Of a stretch of DNA of 44,174 nt, positions 28,278-37,735 are shown one piece after another. Origin of the DNA: an uncultured Burkholderiales bacterium (GTDB taxonomy: Bacteria; Pseudomonadota; Gammaproteobacteria; Burkholderiales; Eutrophovitaceae); NCBI GenBank assembly GCA_951812315.1, contig CATOSA010000018.1, forward strand, positions 1-44,174. The letters are read 5' to 3'. The position numbers were made by a program, and so were the translations under genes. Numbering within the stretch: position 1 is the first letter of the stretch; each line of letters begins with the position of its first letter. The notes under the pieces were generated by a model. It was not told the DNA's origin. It ran no database searches and was given only the letters and a program-made list of their open reading frames with translations.

Positions 28278-28306
28278 CTGACCGTCAATGAGACACGCGT
28301 TACACT
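28278..28306 (+). promoter_or_regulatory. Possible sigma-70 promoter for the FIST gene
   Basis: CTGACC (28278-28283) and TACACT (28301-28306) are separated by 17 bp, each matching 4 of 6 consensus positions, with the start expected near 28313. The site lies in the divergent gap between the enoyl-CoA hydratase gene and the FIST gene, 43 bp before its GTG. Confidence 0.35.
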
Positions 28307-28348
28307 AGAATCTCCGTACGAGTCATTTACCTTCCAAAAATTCCCCCG

Positions 28349-29479
28349 GTGTTTAATCGCAACCTGAATCAAGCCTTTGTATATGGATGCGCGGCGTCAC
28401 CCAACTGGCGTGACGCCGCGCAGCTGTGCCTGACCCAGGTCGAAAAAGTGCCTGAGGGCGCCAATCTGGGATTTGTCTACCTGACTGACAGCCTTGCGTC
28501 CGAGGCTAACGATATTCTCGATTATCTGCGTGTTAATACCGGGATCTACCACTGGGTCGGTGGCGTCGGAATGGGCATTTGCGCGACCGGGCAGGAACAT
28601 TACGATCATCCCGCACTGGCGATCATGCTATGCAACTTCGAGCCCGGCAGCTTTCAGGTCTTTTCAGGATTGCGTGCGCCAGCGGATCTGGAACGTATTC
28701 CGATGCATTTCGAAGGTGTTCCGGCCAACTTCGCAGTTGTTCATGCCGACCCGCGCAACGCCAATCTGGATCGCCTGGTCGAGGATTTTGCCGGCGTGCT
28801 GGAAAGCGGCTTTGTCACGGGTGGTTTGACCAGTACCCGCAGAGAGTACGTGCAGATTGCCGATATCGTCACCAAGGGCGGAATTTCCGGCGTGCTGTTC
28901 TCGGATCAAGTGGTGGTGTCGACGCGCTTGACCCAGGGCTGCTCGCCGATCGGACCACAACACGCGATCACCGGCGCGCAGCAAAATGTACTGGTTTCGC
29001 TGGATGGCCGTGCTGCGCTCGATGTTTTTCGCGAGGACATCGGTGAATCAATGTGGCAGGACATCGATCGCCACGGTGAATCGCTGTTCGCGGGATTGAG
29101 CGTGCGTGCGACGGATTCGGAAGACTATCTGGTGAGAAATCTGGTTGGAATAGACCCCGCCAACAAGCTCGTCGCAATCGGCGATACGCCGCGCGAAGGC
29201 GGTAAGGTCATGTTCTGCCGGCGTGATGATTCTTCGGCGACCGAAGACATGCAGCGTATGCTTGAAAGCATTAACAGCGGGTTGTACCGCAAACCGCGCG
29301 GCGCTGTTTACTATTCATGCATCGGTCGCGGCGCCAATCTGTTTGGCGAGAACTCCGAAGAACTTGCGATGATCCGCGACAGTCTTGGCGATATTCCTCT
29401 GGTCGGATTCTTCTGCAACGGTGAAATCTCTCACAACCGCGTTTATGCGTACACGGGCGTACTGACGCTGTTTATATGA
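28349..29479 (+). CDS. FIST domain (FIST_N + FIST_C) sensory protein
   Basis: 376 residues covering FIST_N (about 20-210: LGFVYLTDSLASEANDILDY, GGVGMGICATGQEHYDHPAL) and FIST_C (about 220-370: ALDVFRE, YLVRNLVGIDPANKLVAIGD, YYSCIGRGANLFGENSEE, IPLVGFFCNGEI). FIST domains are proposed small-ligand sensors, often coupled to signalling outputs. This one stands alone with no kinase or cyclase attached. The start is GTG 28349. The stop overlaps the next gene as ATGA (29476-29479), so it is translationally coupled to the DUF599 membrane protein. Confidence 0.9.
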   Translation: MFNRNLNQAFVYGCAASPNWRDAAQLCLTQVEKVPEGANLGFVYLTDSLASEANDILDYLRVNTGIYHWVGGVGMGICATGQEHYDHPALAIMLCNFEPGSFQVFSGLRAPADLERIPMHFEGVPANFAVVHADPRNANLDRLVEDFAGVLESGFVTGGLTSTRREYVQIADIVTKGGISGVLFSDQVVVSTRLTQGCSPIGPQHAITGAQQNVLVSLDGRAALDVFREDIGESMWQDIDRHGESLFAGLSVRATDSEDYLVRNLVGIDPANKLVAIGDTPREGGKVMFCRRDDSSATEDMQRMLESINSGLYRKPRGAVYYSCIGRGANLFGENSEELAMIRDSLGDIPLVGFFCNGEISHNRVYAYTGVLTLFI

Positions 29480-30165
29480 TTAAACTTCCTTTCACAGCGC
29501 TCGATTATGTCGCGTTGGTCTGGTTTCTTGGCAGCTGGATCAGCTATCAAAGATTTACTGCTTGGGCGGCAAGAAAGGGCAGACCGAGTCTGATGAGCGT
29601 TATGGGCGGTTATCGCATGGATTGGTGGCGGGGAATGATAAGCAGGGATCCGCGTATTGTTGACGCGACGATATTGACGAATCTTTCAAACAGCGCCGCC
29701 TTTTTCGCATCGACGACACTGCTGATACTTGGTGGTTTGATCGCGCTGCTTGGCACGTCAGACCGTGCGATGGCCGTTGTGTCCGATCTACCATTTTCTG
29801 CCAGTACGGACGAAGTGATGTGGGAATACAAAATATTTCTGCTGCTTGCGATTTTCGTATATGCGTTTTTCAAGTTCACATAGTCACTACGTCAGCACAA
29901 TTTCTGTTCGGTTCTTGTGGGTGCAGCGCCTTCGGACCAGGCTGATCCCGATGAACTGTCCAAATTTGTAGCACGCTCGGCAGAGCTCGCTGGTTCAGCG
30001 TCAAACACGTTCAATTATGGCTTGCGCGCCTATTATTTCGGGATGGCTGCATTGGCCTGGTTTCTCAATTCATGGGTGTTTATGGCCGGAACGACATTTG
30101 TCGTCGCGATACTGTATATCCGGGAGTTTCATTCTGGCGCGTTGAAAGTGCTGTCGCGAGCGTGA
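29476..30165 (+). pseudogene. DUF599 membrane protein interrupted by an in-frame TAG
   Basis: The frame from ATG 29476 encodes membrane segments typical of DUF599 (DYVALVWFLGSWISYQRFT, SAAFFASTTLLILGGLIALL, VYAFFKFT). It stops at TAG 29881-29883. The same frame continues as SLRQHNFCSVLVGAAPSD and later NYGLRAYYFGMAALAWFLNS to 30165, matching the second half of the family. A Trp codon is expected at the stop (FKFTW-SLRQ), so TGG to TAG is the simplest change. The repaired length is 229 residues, normal for DUF599. Function of the family is unknown. Coupling to the FIST sensor suggests a shared task. It could be a true nonsense mutation or a base error. Confidence 0.85.
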
Positions 30166-30225
30166 ACCAGTTCCTACAGACCGCTAGCATTCCCTGAAGC
30201 AGCCGGCAAAGAATCAGGAGGACTC

Positions 30226-30831
30226 ATGCAATCCGGAAATGGTGAAGTCGATTGGTCGGGTGAGAATCCCGGTATGTATCTGAAGGAGACGGCAACCGGG
30301 CCCTTCGTCACGATTATCAGTTTCTTTCGCGTCGTAACGTCAGCGCACGGCCGGGGTCATGCGGCTTTCCTGCTCCTCGATCCGCATGGCGACGGAAAGA
30401 ATTCGTACAAACCGAATATTTGCCTGACGGACAACGAGCCGCTCGCAAAATACCTTTGCAAAGACTTCGTTTCAAACTTCGGCGCATTTCGAACGGCGAA
30501 GGGGCTTGCTACTTTGCAATACAAACCCGGTTGGGATTTCATGCCCGGCGGGGACGGGCGAAGCAATCACGTCGAATGGTTTCGTTCCGCGATCGGTCAG
30601 GTCCAGCTCAACTGGAACGATCTGAGCGAGCCTTTTCTGGTCGATCTCGCGCCGCAAGAATCCGCGACCGGTTCGCACAGAATGGTTTCATTGTTCTTCG
30701 ATGCACGGCAGGTTTCCGGGAACATTAATGGCAATGCTATTGGCGGCAATGCATTCCCTCGCGAGTTTGCGGGCAGAAGTGATTCCAGTACCGCGTTTCT
30801 GGCATTTTCGGAATCATGGATCAAAGCCTGA
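30226..30831 (+). CDS. Hypothetical protein
   Basis: 201 residues, not recognised. A near-perfect ribosome binding site AGGAGGA lies three bases before ATG 30226, so the gene is likely real. It is soluble, without signal peptide or membrane segment. It is rich in Gly, Phe and Asn, with stretches such as KPGWDFMPGGDGRSNHVEWF and SLFFDARQVSGNINGNAIGG. It lies between the DUF599 gene and the PhyH dioxygenase gene on the same strand, with gaps of about 60 and 46 bp, so an operon is possible. Confidence 0.75.
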   Translation: MQSGNGEVDWSGENPGMYLKETATGPFVTIISFFRVVTSAHGRGHAAFLLLDPHGDGKNSYKPNICLTDNEPLAKYLCKDFVSNFGAFRTAKGLATLQYKPGWDFMPGGDGRSNHVEWFRSAIGQVQLNWNDLSEPFLVDLAPQESATGSHRMVSLFFDARQVSGNINGNAIGGNAFPREFAGRSDSSTAFLAFSESWIKA

Positions 30832-30877
30832 AGTCCCGGTTGTCTGACGAAGAAATCAAGAGTTTGCGATCAACGCG

Positions 30878-31753
30878 ATGAGTGAACTGGCAATTGGCGA
30901 GGACTGGAAACTGTCGAAAACGCAGATTGCTGCGTACCGCCGCGATGGATTGCTGGTGCCGCCTTACCGCGTTCCTTCGGACATACTTCTTCGCATGCGC
31001 GAGTCGGTGGACAAACTGCTGCGCGATAACGCCGAAATCGCGCCGGAAAGCCTGGTCTGCCCGCACATCTCCTACGGCCCGACGCACGACGCAGCTGCAG
31101 CTGCGCAATGGTTCGCTTATGCGAGCAACCCGCGCATCCTTGATCTGGTCGAACAACTGATCGGTCTCGATATCATCCTCTGGGGATCGCAGGTGTTCTG
31201 CAAACCCGCGCAATCGGGTAAAGCGATTCCGTGGCATCAGGACGGGCAGTACTGGCCCATCAAACCTCGTGCAACCTGCTCCGTGTGGATTGCGATTGAC
31301 GACGCCATGCCGGAAAACGGTTGCATGCGCTATATCCCCGGATCTCATGCGAACGCCGCCGTGTATGCCCATCGCACTAGCGGGCGAAGCGACGTTGTAC
31401 TCGATCAGGAAGTTGAACCGGCCCTGTTCGACGCGAGCTCGGCACGCGACGACGTACTTGAAGCCGGCCAGTTTTCATTGCATGACGTCTATCTGATTCA
31501 TGGCTCAAATGCCAATCACTCACCAAAGCGGCGGGCGGCATTCGTGATTCGCTACATGCCGGCTTCATCGCTGTTTGAACGGTTCATCGGTGACGAGCAC
31601 AATCAGGCAGGCGTGAGCTTCAGCATGAGCAAGCGGCCCATCTGGTTGCTGCGCGGGCGCGATCGCGCCGGCAATGATTTCACTATTGGACACGGCGACG
31701 ACTATCAGCTTGTTCCCCGTGTTTCCGACGAAACACAGGACGCGCGCAATTGA
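30878..31753 (+). CDS. Phytanoyl-CoA dioxygenase (PhyH) family protein
   Basis: Fe(II)/2-oxoglutarate-dependent oxygenase fold, 291 residues. Metal ligands are His120 and Asp122 in PWHQDGQYW and His208 in YLIHGSNANHS. Arg residues in SPKRRAAF are placed to bind 2-oxoglutarate. ARATCSVW-like and NGCMRYIPGSH segments are typical of PhyH. Substrates in this family range from acyl-CoA to small metabolites and cannot be assigned here. It starts at ATG 30878. Confidence 0.88.
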   Translation: MSELAIGEDWKLSKTQIAAYRRDGLLVPPYRVPSDILLRMRESVDKLLRDNAEIAPESLVCPHISYGPTHDAAAAAQWFAYASNPRILDLVEQLIGLDIILWGSQVFCKPAQSGKAIPWHQDGQYWPIKPRATCSVWIAIDDAMPENGCMRYIPGSHANAAVYAHRTSGRSDVVLDQEVEPALFDASSARDDVLEAGQFSLHDVYLIHGSNANHSPKRRAAFVIRYMPASSLFERFIGDEHNQAGVSFSMSKRPIWLLRGRDRAGNDFTIGHGDDYQLVPRVSDETQDARN

Positions 31754-31933
31754 GGCGAAGCCGCGTCGGGGTCACGCTGTAGTTTTTTATCAATCGGTTC
31801 GTGCTCGACCACCCGACGGAGATGTTTGCACCGGCTCGTGCTCTTGCGCAGGCTGGAACTGTGACAACGACGAAACTGTCTTCGTGGACGTAATCGGAAC
31901 GCCATGAACGCTGATGCAGGTAGGGAAAGATCC

Positions 31934-32476
31934 ATGATTGGTTGCGAATATGTGGTCGCGATGGCTGAGTACAACGAGTGGATGAATGCGAAGCTGTACG
32001 CTGCTGCGGGCGGGTTGTCTGCTGAAGAACTTGCGCTTGATCGCGGCGCGTTTTTCGGCTCGATAATTGGCACGCTGAATCACATGGTCGTCGGCGATAC
32101 GATATGGCTCAAGCGCCTAGCGACGCACTCGGGCAATCACGCGTCGCTCGAGCCTGTGCGACGACTACCACGCCCTTCTGCGTTGGACCAGCTCCTGTTT
32201 ACAACATTTGACGAATTGTTGGCGCGACGAAAAATGCTTGATGCAGCAATACGAGACTGGGCTGCTGAATTGACCGAATCTGATTTGCAGCACGTTCTCA
32301 ACTACCAGAATATGCAAGGGATGAGCGCAAGGAAATCGTATGCGGGATTGCTGGTGCATTTTTTCAACCACCAGACACACCATCGCGGCCAGGCCACCAC
32401 ACTGCTTTCACAAGCCGGGGTGGATGTCGGTGTCACCGATATTCTTTTTTTGCTCTCGGACGTCGAGCCTGAATAG
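31934..32476 (+). CDS. DinB family protein
   Basis: Four-helix-bundle putative metal-dependent protein, 180 residues. The His triad is visible as His50 (IIGTLNHMVVGD) and His146/His150 (HFFNHQTHHRGQ), which bind a divalent metal in this family. Members include thiol-dependent transferases such as bacillithiol S-transferases, but this one has no assigned role. I choose ATG 31934 because AGGGAAAGA lies six bases upstream; an in-frame ATG at 31904 has no such site. The 180-bp gap before it shows only a T6 run near 31785 and no clear gene. Confidence 0.87.
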   Translation: MIGCEYVVAMAEYNEWMNAKLYAAAGGLSAEELALDRGAFFGSIIGTLNHMVVGDTIWLKRLATHSGNHASLEPVRRLPRPSALDQLLFTTFDELLARRKMLDAAIRDWAAELTESDLQHVLNYQNMQGMSARKSYAGLLVHFFNHQTHHRGQATTLLSQAGVDVGVTDILFLLSDVEPE

Positions 32477-32536
32477 CATTGCCTGAAAGTGCAGCGCGCA
32501 AACTGCGATCCACCGTAGCGTCGCTTACGCAATGCA

Positions 32537-33739
32537 TCAGGACTCTGCAGACTCGTGGCTGCGCAATAGCGGCCTCATCCCGATCAGACCGAGTATCGGG
32601 CCTGGCAATAGAAGCCAGGCGGTTTTCGCGCCGAGCAGTGGCAAACAGGCTGATGCGATCGTGATGGAAATTACTGTGATCAGAAAGCCGATGCTGTTCT
32701 GGATGGCAAGCGCGCCTCCGACAACATTCGGCGGACAGGCGCGTGCCGACAGCGCCGAGAATTGCGGAGAGTCGGATACGACGGTGACGCCCCAAATCAG
32801 TAAGACGATCAGCAGCAGAGCGCCTGAAAATTCCTGCAGTAGAGGAAACAGCAGACACATTGCGCCAGATGTGGCCAGCGAGAATGCCGCCACTCTTGCA
32901 CTGCCAACGCTGCGACTGAGTCGTCCCCCGACAATGCAACCGACCGCTCCGGCACCGATGACTGCGAACGCCCAGGCTGACACGCTTGATGGCGCGGCAC
33001 CGCTGGCAAGCACAGATACCAGCAGAAACGGAACAATTGTCCAGAACGCGTACAGCTCCCACATGTGGCCGAAATAGCCCAGGGCGGACGCTCGGAACGC
33101 AGGAATGTTGAAAACGCGCAGAATGGCACCCCAGCGCAGTCGCCGTCCCGGTACATTCATGGCAAGGTGCGGGCCGTCGCCCAGGCGCGCAACCATCACG
33201 CCTCCAATGACGGCCAGAAGTGATGACACCAGCACTACTGTGCTCCAGTCCCAGGTGTTTCCCATCGCGCGCACCGCATGCGGCAGGGCGGTGCCAAGCG
33301 TGAGCATGCCGAGTAACCATCCGAGCGCTTCACCTGACCGTTGTGGCGCCCAGCTGACAACGAGTTTCATGCCGAGCGGGTAAATGCCCGCAAGTGCGAT
33401 ACCGGTGACAAATCGATAGGCAACTGCATCGGCGAGGCCGGTTGCAACGAGCGCGAAGCCGGCATTGGTAGCCGCGCCCAGGAAGGCGCACACAGCGACA
33501 ATCCGGCTTGCGGCAAAGCGGTCAGCGAGGCCTGACAGCGCGAATCCGAGTGTGCCTGCGATAAAGCCGAGTTGGACTGCATTGGTCAGCAGTCCGATAT
33601 CGCTGGTCGTGAGTCCCCAGTCGCGCGCCAGATCGGGTGCGGACGCATTGGCGCTGAACCATAGCGAGGTGCCGAACAACTCAGCGACAATTATGATGGC
33701 AATGGCGCGAATGGACGAGTCCCTGGCCGTGTCTTTCAT
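32537..33739 (-). CDS. MFS transporter
   Basis: 400-residue permease with about 12 membrane helices. The motif-A equivalent GLADRF follows helix 2, and [20 protein letters not shown] forms helix 4. Helix 1 reads [18 protein letters not shown], close to the CynX/NarK-like and bicyclomycin-type groups. Substrate is unknown. ATG 33739 is chosen, preceded by GGGGCG; an in-frame start at 33838 would add a 33-residue polar tail. It is the last gene of a minus-strand set with sulP, the M20 amidohydrolase and acpH. Confidence 0.88.
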   Translation of the reverse strand: MKDTARDSSIRAIAIIIVAELFGTSLWFSANASAPDLARDWGLTTSDIGLLTNAVQLGFIAGTLGFALSGLADRFAASRIVAVCAFLGAATNAGFALVATGLADAVAYRFVTGIALAGIYPLGMKLVVSWAPQRSGEALGWLLGMLTLGTALPHAVRAMGNTWDWSTVVLVSSLLAVIGGVMVARLGDGPHLAMNVPGRRLRWGAILRVFNIPAFRASALGYFGHMWELYAFWTIVPFLLVSVLASGAAPSSVSAWAFAVIGAGAVGCIVGGRLSRSVGSARVAAFSLATSGAMCLLFPLLQEFSGALLLIVLLIWGVTVVSDSPQFSALSARACPPNVVGGALAIQNSIGFLITVISITIASACLPLLGAKTAWLLLPGPILGLIGMRPLLRSHESAES

Positions 33740-33841
33740 GATCGCCCCGTCAGCCAGATTGGGAATTCGTCCGCCAGTTCGCGGGCGTTGACGGTTCGCG
33801 GATTCATCAGGGGATGTGTGCGATCGGGCGGCGGACAACGA

Positions 33842-34430
33842 TTAAACCTTCGGCGCCGGTCGACGCGCAAACTCGACTGCATCCGGAAGAAACCGCCGGA
33901 AGTCGCGCTCCATTTCCGGATAATTTTCCAGCAGCTCATCGGCGGAGCCAAATAGTGTGTTTTCACGCCGAAAACGCTGACTGATGCGATTCAGTGCGCG
34001 ACGAACCGATTCGATCCGCGCATACGAACCCAGCCAGTCAAGCTCGATCATCGAGCTGGCGATGTCCTGCAATCGCGCCGGCATCTCTGACTGGCGTCGA
34101 GCGAGTATCGCGTAGAACTCGTCGGTAAACTCCGACAACGGCTGATCGTGAAATTCACTCCAGTACTTCGCCAAAAAGTGATCATAAAAAATGTCCACCA
34201 TGACGCCGTCTGCCGGTGCTGACTCTGTTACAGCTTTCGCGCACGTCCGGGTGTGAATCGGTGTAACTGTCGATCTTTCGGTGTAGTGCAATTGCGTTTG
34301 TCATCTCTTCACTGTATCGCCCGCTGATTGCATCACTGGTGAGCGGACCCTTGACGAAGTCACCCATCAGACTGCCCAGCATTGCGTCTTCGCCCGGTGG
34401 AGACAAAAACAGGTGGGCCAGGTAATTCAC
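33842..34430 (-). CDS. acpH: Acyl carrier protein phosphodiesterase (AcpH-like), one frameshift
   Basis: AcpH (DUF479) removes the phosphopantetheine arm from ACP. The N-terminal frame from about GTG 34430 reads NYLAHLFLSPPGEDAMLGSL, then LHRKIDSYTDSHPDVRE. The rest, ADGVMVDIFYDHFLAKYW and onwards, is in another frame. Deleting one A from the run read as GAAAG on the minus strand (near 34235) gives VREAVTESAPADG and a continuous 195-residue protein of normal length (589 nt is one more than a multiple of three). The metal-site Asp/His of VDIFYDHFL are kept. Likely a sequence error; real inactivation is possible. Confidence 0.83.
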
Positions 34431-34454
34431 GTCATCTGCATCCAACTCGATTCA

Positions 34455-35753
34455 CTATTTTGCATTCATCTCCATATAGTCGAGTGTTAACTGGGTCATC
34501 GTGCGCACACCAAGTTTCAGTGCGGACTCATCGACCCGAAAGCGCGGCGAGTGATTGTAGGCGACCTTGCTCAGATCCGTTCCCGGTGTCGAGCCGCCCA
34601 GAAAAACGAACAGCCCGGGCGCCTTTTGTGCGAGAAAAGAAAAGTCTTCTGCGCCGGTAATTTTCGGAAACAAGATGACCTTGCCGTCGCCGGCAACCCG
34701 GCGCAATGTAGGTAACATTGTTTCGGTCAGTGCCGGATCGTTGATCGTCACCGCGTACGGCTTCTCGATCTCTACTTCGGCGGTTGCGCCTGCCGCCGAG
34801 GCGATGCTGGTTGCAGTTGTCCTGATGCGCTCGTGAATGTCATCACGCATGCCTTCATCAAACGTTCGGATCGTTCCGCTCATTTCCACCTGGTCGGGGA
34901 TGATGTTAAACTGGTTGCTGCCATTGATGCTGCCGATCGACAACACTGCCGGTTCGCCAGTAATGTTGATCTGACGGCTGACGATGGTTTGCAGACCGAG
35001 GATAATTTGCGCGGAAACAACGATCGGATCAACGCCTGTCCACGGGGCGGAGCCGTGTGTTTGCCTGCCTTTTACAGTGATGCGCAGAATATCTGCCGCG
35101 GCCAGCGCCGGACCCGGACGGTACGCCAAGGTGTCGGCCGCGAGCATTGTTCCGATATGCAGGCCAAATACTGCGTCGACTTTCGGGTTGGACATGACGC
35201 ATTGTTCGACCATCAAAGCTGCGCCGCCGGCTTCGCCCGGAGGAGGTCCTTCCTCTGCCGGCTGGAAAATAAACTTCACGTTTCCTTTTAGCTGCGCACG
35301 CATGCCGGCGAGAATCTCCGCCACGCCCATTAGCATTGCAACATGCGTATCGTGTCCGCAAGCATGCATGACGCCTGTTTCCTTGCCTGCCCAGGTCGTT
35401 GTAACTTTCGATGCGAAAGGCAGGTCGACCTGTTCGGTTACCGGCAATGCGTCCATATCGGCACGTAGTGCGACGGTCGGACCTGGCTTGCCACCACGTA
35501 ACAGACCGACAATACCGGTATGCGCTACCTCTGTCGTCACCTCCAGTCCCAGTTCCTGAAGATGGCTTGCCACCAGCGCCGCAGTGCGAAACTCGCGGTT
35601 TCCAAGCTCCGGATTGGCGTGAATGTCGCGCCGCCATTCGATAACACGTTTCTCAATCCGGTCTGCAGCGTCGTCAGCCTCAGTGCGAAGGTCGGCGTGG
35701 GCGGCGAGAGAACTTGCCAGTGTGACGGCCAATGCGATTCGAATGCAATTCAT
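34455..35753 (-). CDS. Secreted M20 family amidohydrolase/peptidase
   Basis: 432-residue metal hydrolase of the M20D (IAA-amino-acid/hippurate hydrolase-like) group with a signal peptide MNCIRIALAVTLASSLAAHA. Metal ligands appear in HACGHDTHVAML, QPAEEGPPPGEAGG, FGLHIG and AYNHSPRF. ITGAEDFSFLAQKAPGLFVF is a family hallmark. It probably cleaves N-acyl amino acids or small amides in the periplasm. ATG 35753 has GGAG nine bases upstream. A longer in-frame N-terminus up to 35900 consists of unlikely sequence containing a short repeat. Confidence 0.92.
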   Translation of the reverse strand: MNCIRIALAVTLASSLAAHADLRTEADDAADRIEKRVIEWRRDIHANPELGNREFRTAALVASHLQELGLEVTTEVAHTGIVGLLRGGKPGPTVALRADMDALPVTEQVDLPFASKVTTTWAGKETGVMHACGHDTHVAMLMGVAEILAGMRAQLKGNVKFIFQPAEEGPPPGEAGGAALMVEQCVMSNPKVDAVFGLHIGTMLAADTLAYRPGPALAAADILRITVKGRQTHGSAPWTGVDPIVVSAQIILGLQTIVSRQINITGEPAVLSIGSINGSNQFNIIPDQVEMSGTIRTFDEGMRDDIHERIRTTATSIASAAGATAEVEIEKPYAVTINDPALTETMLPTLRRVAGDGKVILFPKITGAEDFSFLAQKAPGLFVFLGGSTPGTDLSKVAYNHSPRFRVDESALKLGVRTMTQLTLDYMEMNAK

Positions 35754-35786
35754 GATTGATGGCTCCATAAGGAATTTCCGGTACGA

Positions 35787-35823
35787 CGCCTTATTTGACA
35801 AGGCGCAATTTGATAAGGCGGAT
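35787..35823. repeat. Inverted and direct repeat upstream of the M20 gene
   Basis: CGCCTTAT (35787-35794) and ATAAGGCG (35813-35820) form a perfect 8-bp inverted repeat. Overlapping it is a 15-bp tandem repeat, TTTGACAAGGCGCAA then TTTGATAAGGCGGAT (from 35794). It lies 34 bp upstream of the M20 start, so it could be an operator or a transcript hairpin. Confidence 0.55.
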
Positions 35824-35924
35824 TGACGTTGCAAGGACGCTGAAGTAATGGCCGCTCGTTCGGTGCAGCCCAGTGTTAGACGGATCACCTCGATCGTCAA
35901 GTCATCTTGCGCAGGTTCAGCGAA

Positions 35925-37661
35925 TCAGCCAAGTGCTTCAGCTGCCAGGTGAGCACTGAGAAACACCTCGCCAGGTGCGATCGCCTTGATGAGTCTGCTG
36001 CGCTCGAGTCGATCCATGACGGGTCCTTTCACGTCAGACAAGTGGAGGCTCACACCGGCTTCCTTGCTCGATTCAGCAAGCCGTTCGAGTACTTCTAGCG
36101 CGGTAGTGTCGACCGCGTTGACGCTGCTGAGCACCAGAATGACGTGACGAATTTCACCAATCGTAGCGAGTTTATTGTTAACCAGGGATTCCAGAAATGA
36201 CGCATTTGCGAACGTCAGATTCTCGTCTACACGAAGAAAGAGCAGCTGCGGCCAAGTTTGTACTTTATGGCGTTTGACGTTTCGAAAGTGCTCGCTGCCC
36301 CGGATGCGACCCAGCACGGCCACGTGCGGACGAGCCGCCCGTAGCGCAAAGCTGATCAAGGACAACCCAATGCCTATTGCCAGCCCCGCTTCTATGCCGA
36401 CCAGCAGCACGCCAAGGGCAGTAACCAAAAGTACCGCACCGTCGACACGGTCGTAACGCCAGATTCCGAGGATTGCCTTGATGTCGATGAGTTTGGAAAC
36501 CGCGACGATAATGATCGCGGCAAGCGCTGCTTTTGGTATGTTTTCAAGCAACGGAGTGAAGAACAGAGCGACAGCGCCGACCAGTATCGCGGTGACAATT
36601 GCGGCGAACTGGGTGCGCGCACCGGCAGTGTAGTTGACCATCGTACGGGAAAATCCGCCGGCGACCGGCATTCCTCCGGAAACACCGCCCGCGATATTTG
36701 CCACGCCCAGTGCAATCAGTTCCTGGTTTGTGTCGATGCGCTGACGGCGCTGGTTTGCCAGTGCCTTGGCGATAGAAACGCTTTCGACGTACCCAACCAG
36801 GCCAATCAGCAATGCAGCCGGGAGCAACTCTATTGCGAGTTCCAGTCCGGGCAAGGGCAGTGACGGCATCGGCAGCCCTTGCGGGATGATCCCGACCACA
36901 TCGACTGCGGCCGTTTCCGTGAGATTTCCGGCACTCACAGCGATGGTTGCGCATAGCACGACAAACAGTGGGGCTGCCCTCGATAAAATCGTGACGCGCT
37001 GGGGTGGCGCACCGATCGACTGCAGCTGTTTCACAAGTGGTCCGCTCGCATAGACAAGCAAGGCAATGCTCGCGATGCCGATCAAAAGCGTTATGCCATG
37101 CGTGGACGCGATACTGTCTATAATCAGTTGGACCATGTCCGCCATTTCCCACTGCGCGGGGAGCGTGATGCCAGTAAGGTTCGGAAGCTGGTTGATGACG
37201 ATGAGCAATGCAGCTGCATTGATAAACCCTGACAGAACAGGATGGCTCAGAAAATTGGCGATCGTTCCCATGCCAAGCATGCCCATGAAAAGCAGAAAAA
37301 CTCCCGCCAGTAACGCAAGGGTGAGAGCGGCGTGAAGCGTATCGACATCGGCTGGCAAATCGCCCAGTGCATGAGCAACCATGATCGCGGCGACCGACAC
37401 TGGTCCGACCGCTAGGGTTCGACTGGTGCCGAGGAGCGCGTAGACAATTGGCGGCAATACACTGGCGTACAGCCCGACCTGAGCCGGCAGGCCGGCGAGA
37501 ATGGCAAATGCCATACCCTGCGGTACCAGCAGAATTGCCGTTATGATGCCGGCAACAAGATCGCCTTCCAGGTCGTCGCGAGTGTATTTTCGCGACCACG
37601 ATGTGACCGGAAACCAGCGCCTGATTCGGCGTTGGATGGCGGTTCCGTTTTCGCTTTGCAT
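35925..37661 (-). CDS. SulP family anion transporter with STAS domain
   Basis: Inner-membrane anion permease, about 578 residues from ATG 37661. The SulP signature lies in DLVAGIITAILLVPQGMAFA (residues about 32-51) and later GGFSRTMVNYTAGARTQFAA. About 12 helices are followed by a C-terminal STAS domain (LLFLRVDENLTFANASFLES, VILVLSSVNAVDTTALEVLE). The substrate may be sulfate, bicarbonate, or dicarboxylate, which sequence alone does not settle. An in-frame ATG at 37736 would add 25 residues and overlaps the divergent gene start. Confidence 0.93.
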   Translation of the reverse strand: MQSENGTAIQRRIRRWFPVTSWSRKYTRDDLEGDLVAGIITAILLVPQGMAFAILAGLPAQVGLYASVLPPIVYALLGTSRTLAVGPVSVAAIMVAHALGDLPADVDTLHAALTLALLAGVFLLFMGMLGMGTIANFLSHPVLSGFINAAALLIVINQLPNLTGITLPAQWEMADMVQLIIDSIASTHGITLLIGIASIALLVYASGPLVKQLQSIGAPPQRVTILSRAAPLFVVLCATIAVSAGNLTETAAVDVVGIIPQGLPMPSLPLPGLELAIELLPAALLIGLVGYVESVSIAKALANQRRQRIDTNQELIALGVANIAGGVSGGMPVAGGFSRTMVNYTAGARTQFAAIVTAILVGAVALFFTPLLENIPKAALAAIIIVAVSKLIDIKAILGIWRYDRVDGAVLLVTALGVLLVGIEAGLAIGIGLSLISFALRAARPHVAVLGRIRGSEHFRNVKRHKVQTWPQLLFLRVDENLTFANASFLESLVNNKLATIGEIRHVILVLSSVNAVDTTALEVLERLAESSKEAGVSLHLSDVKGPVMDRLERSRLIKAIAPGEVFLSAHLAAEALG

Positions 37662-37735
37662 CCGGCCATTATCGCGCACCAGGCCAATCGTGCGTGATCG
37701 CGGGCCGTGCATTATCTGGACGAACGATTGCGACA

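Noticed and set aside
36544..37599. 351-residue minus-strand frame within sulP
   Set aside because: Out-of-frame shadow of the SulP gene, rich in Arg/His/Cys with no family resemblance.
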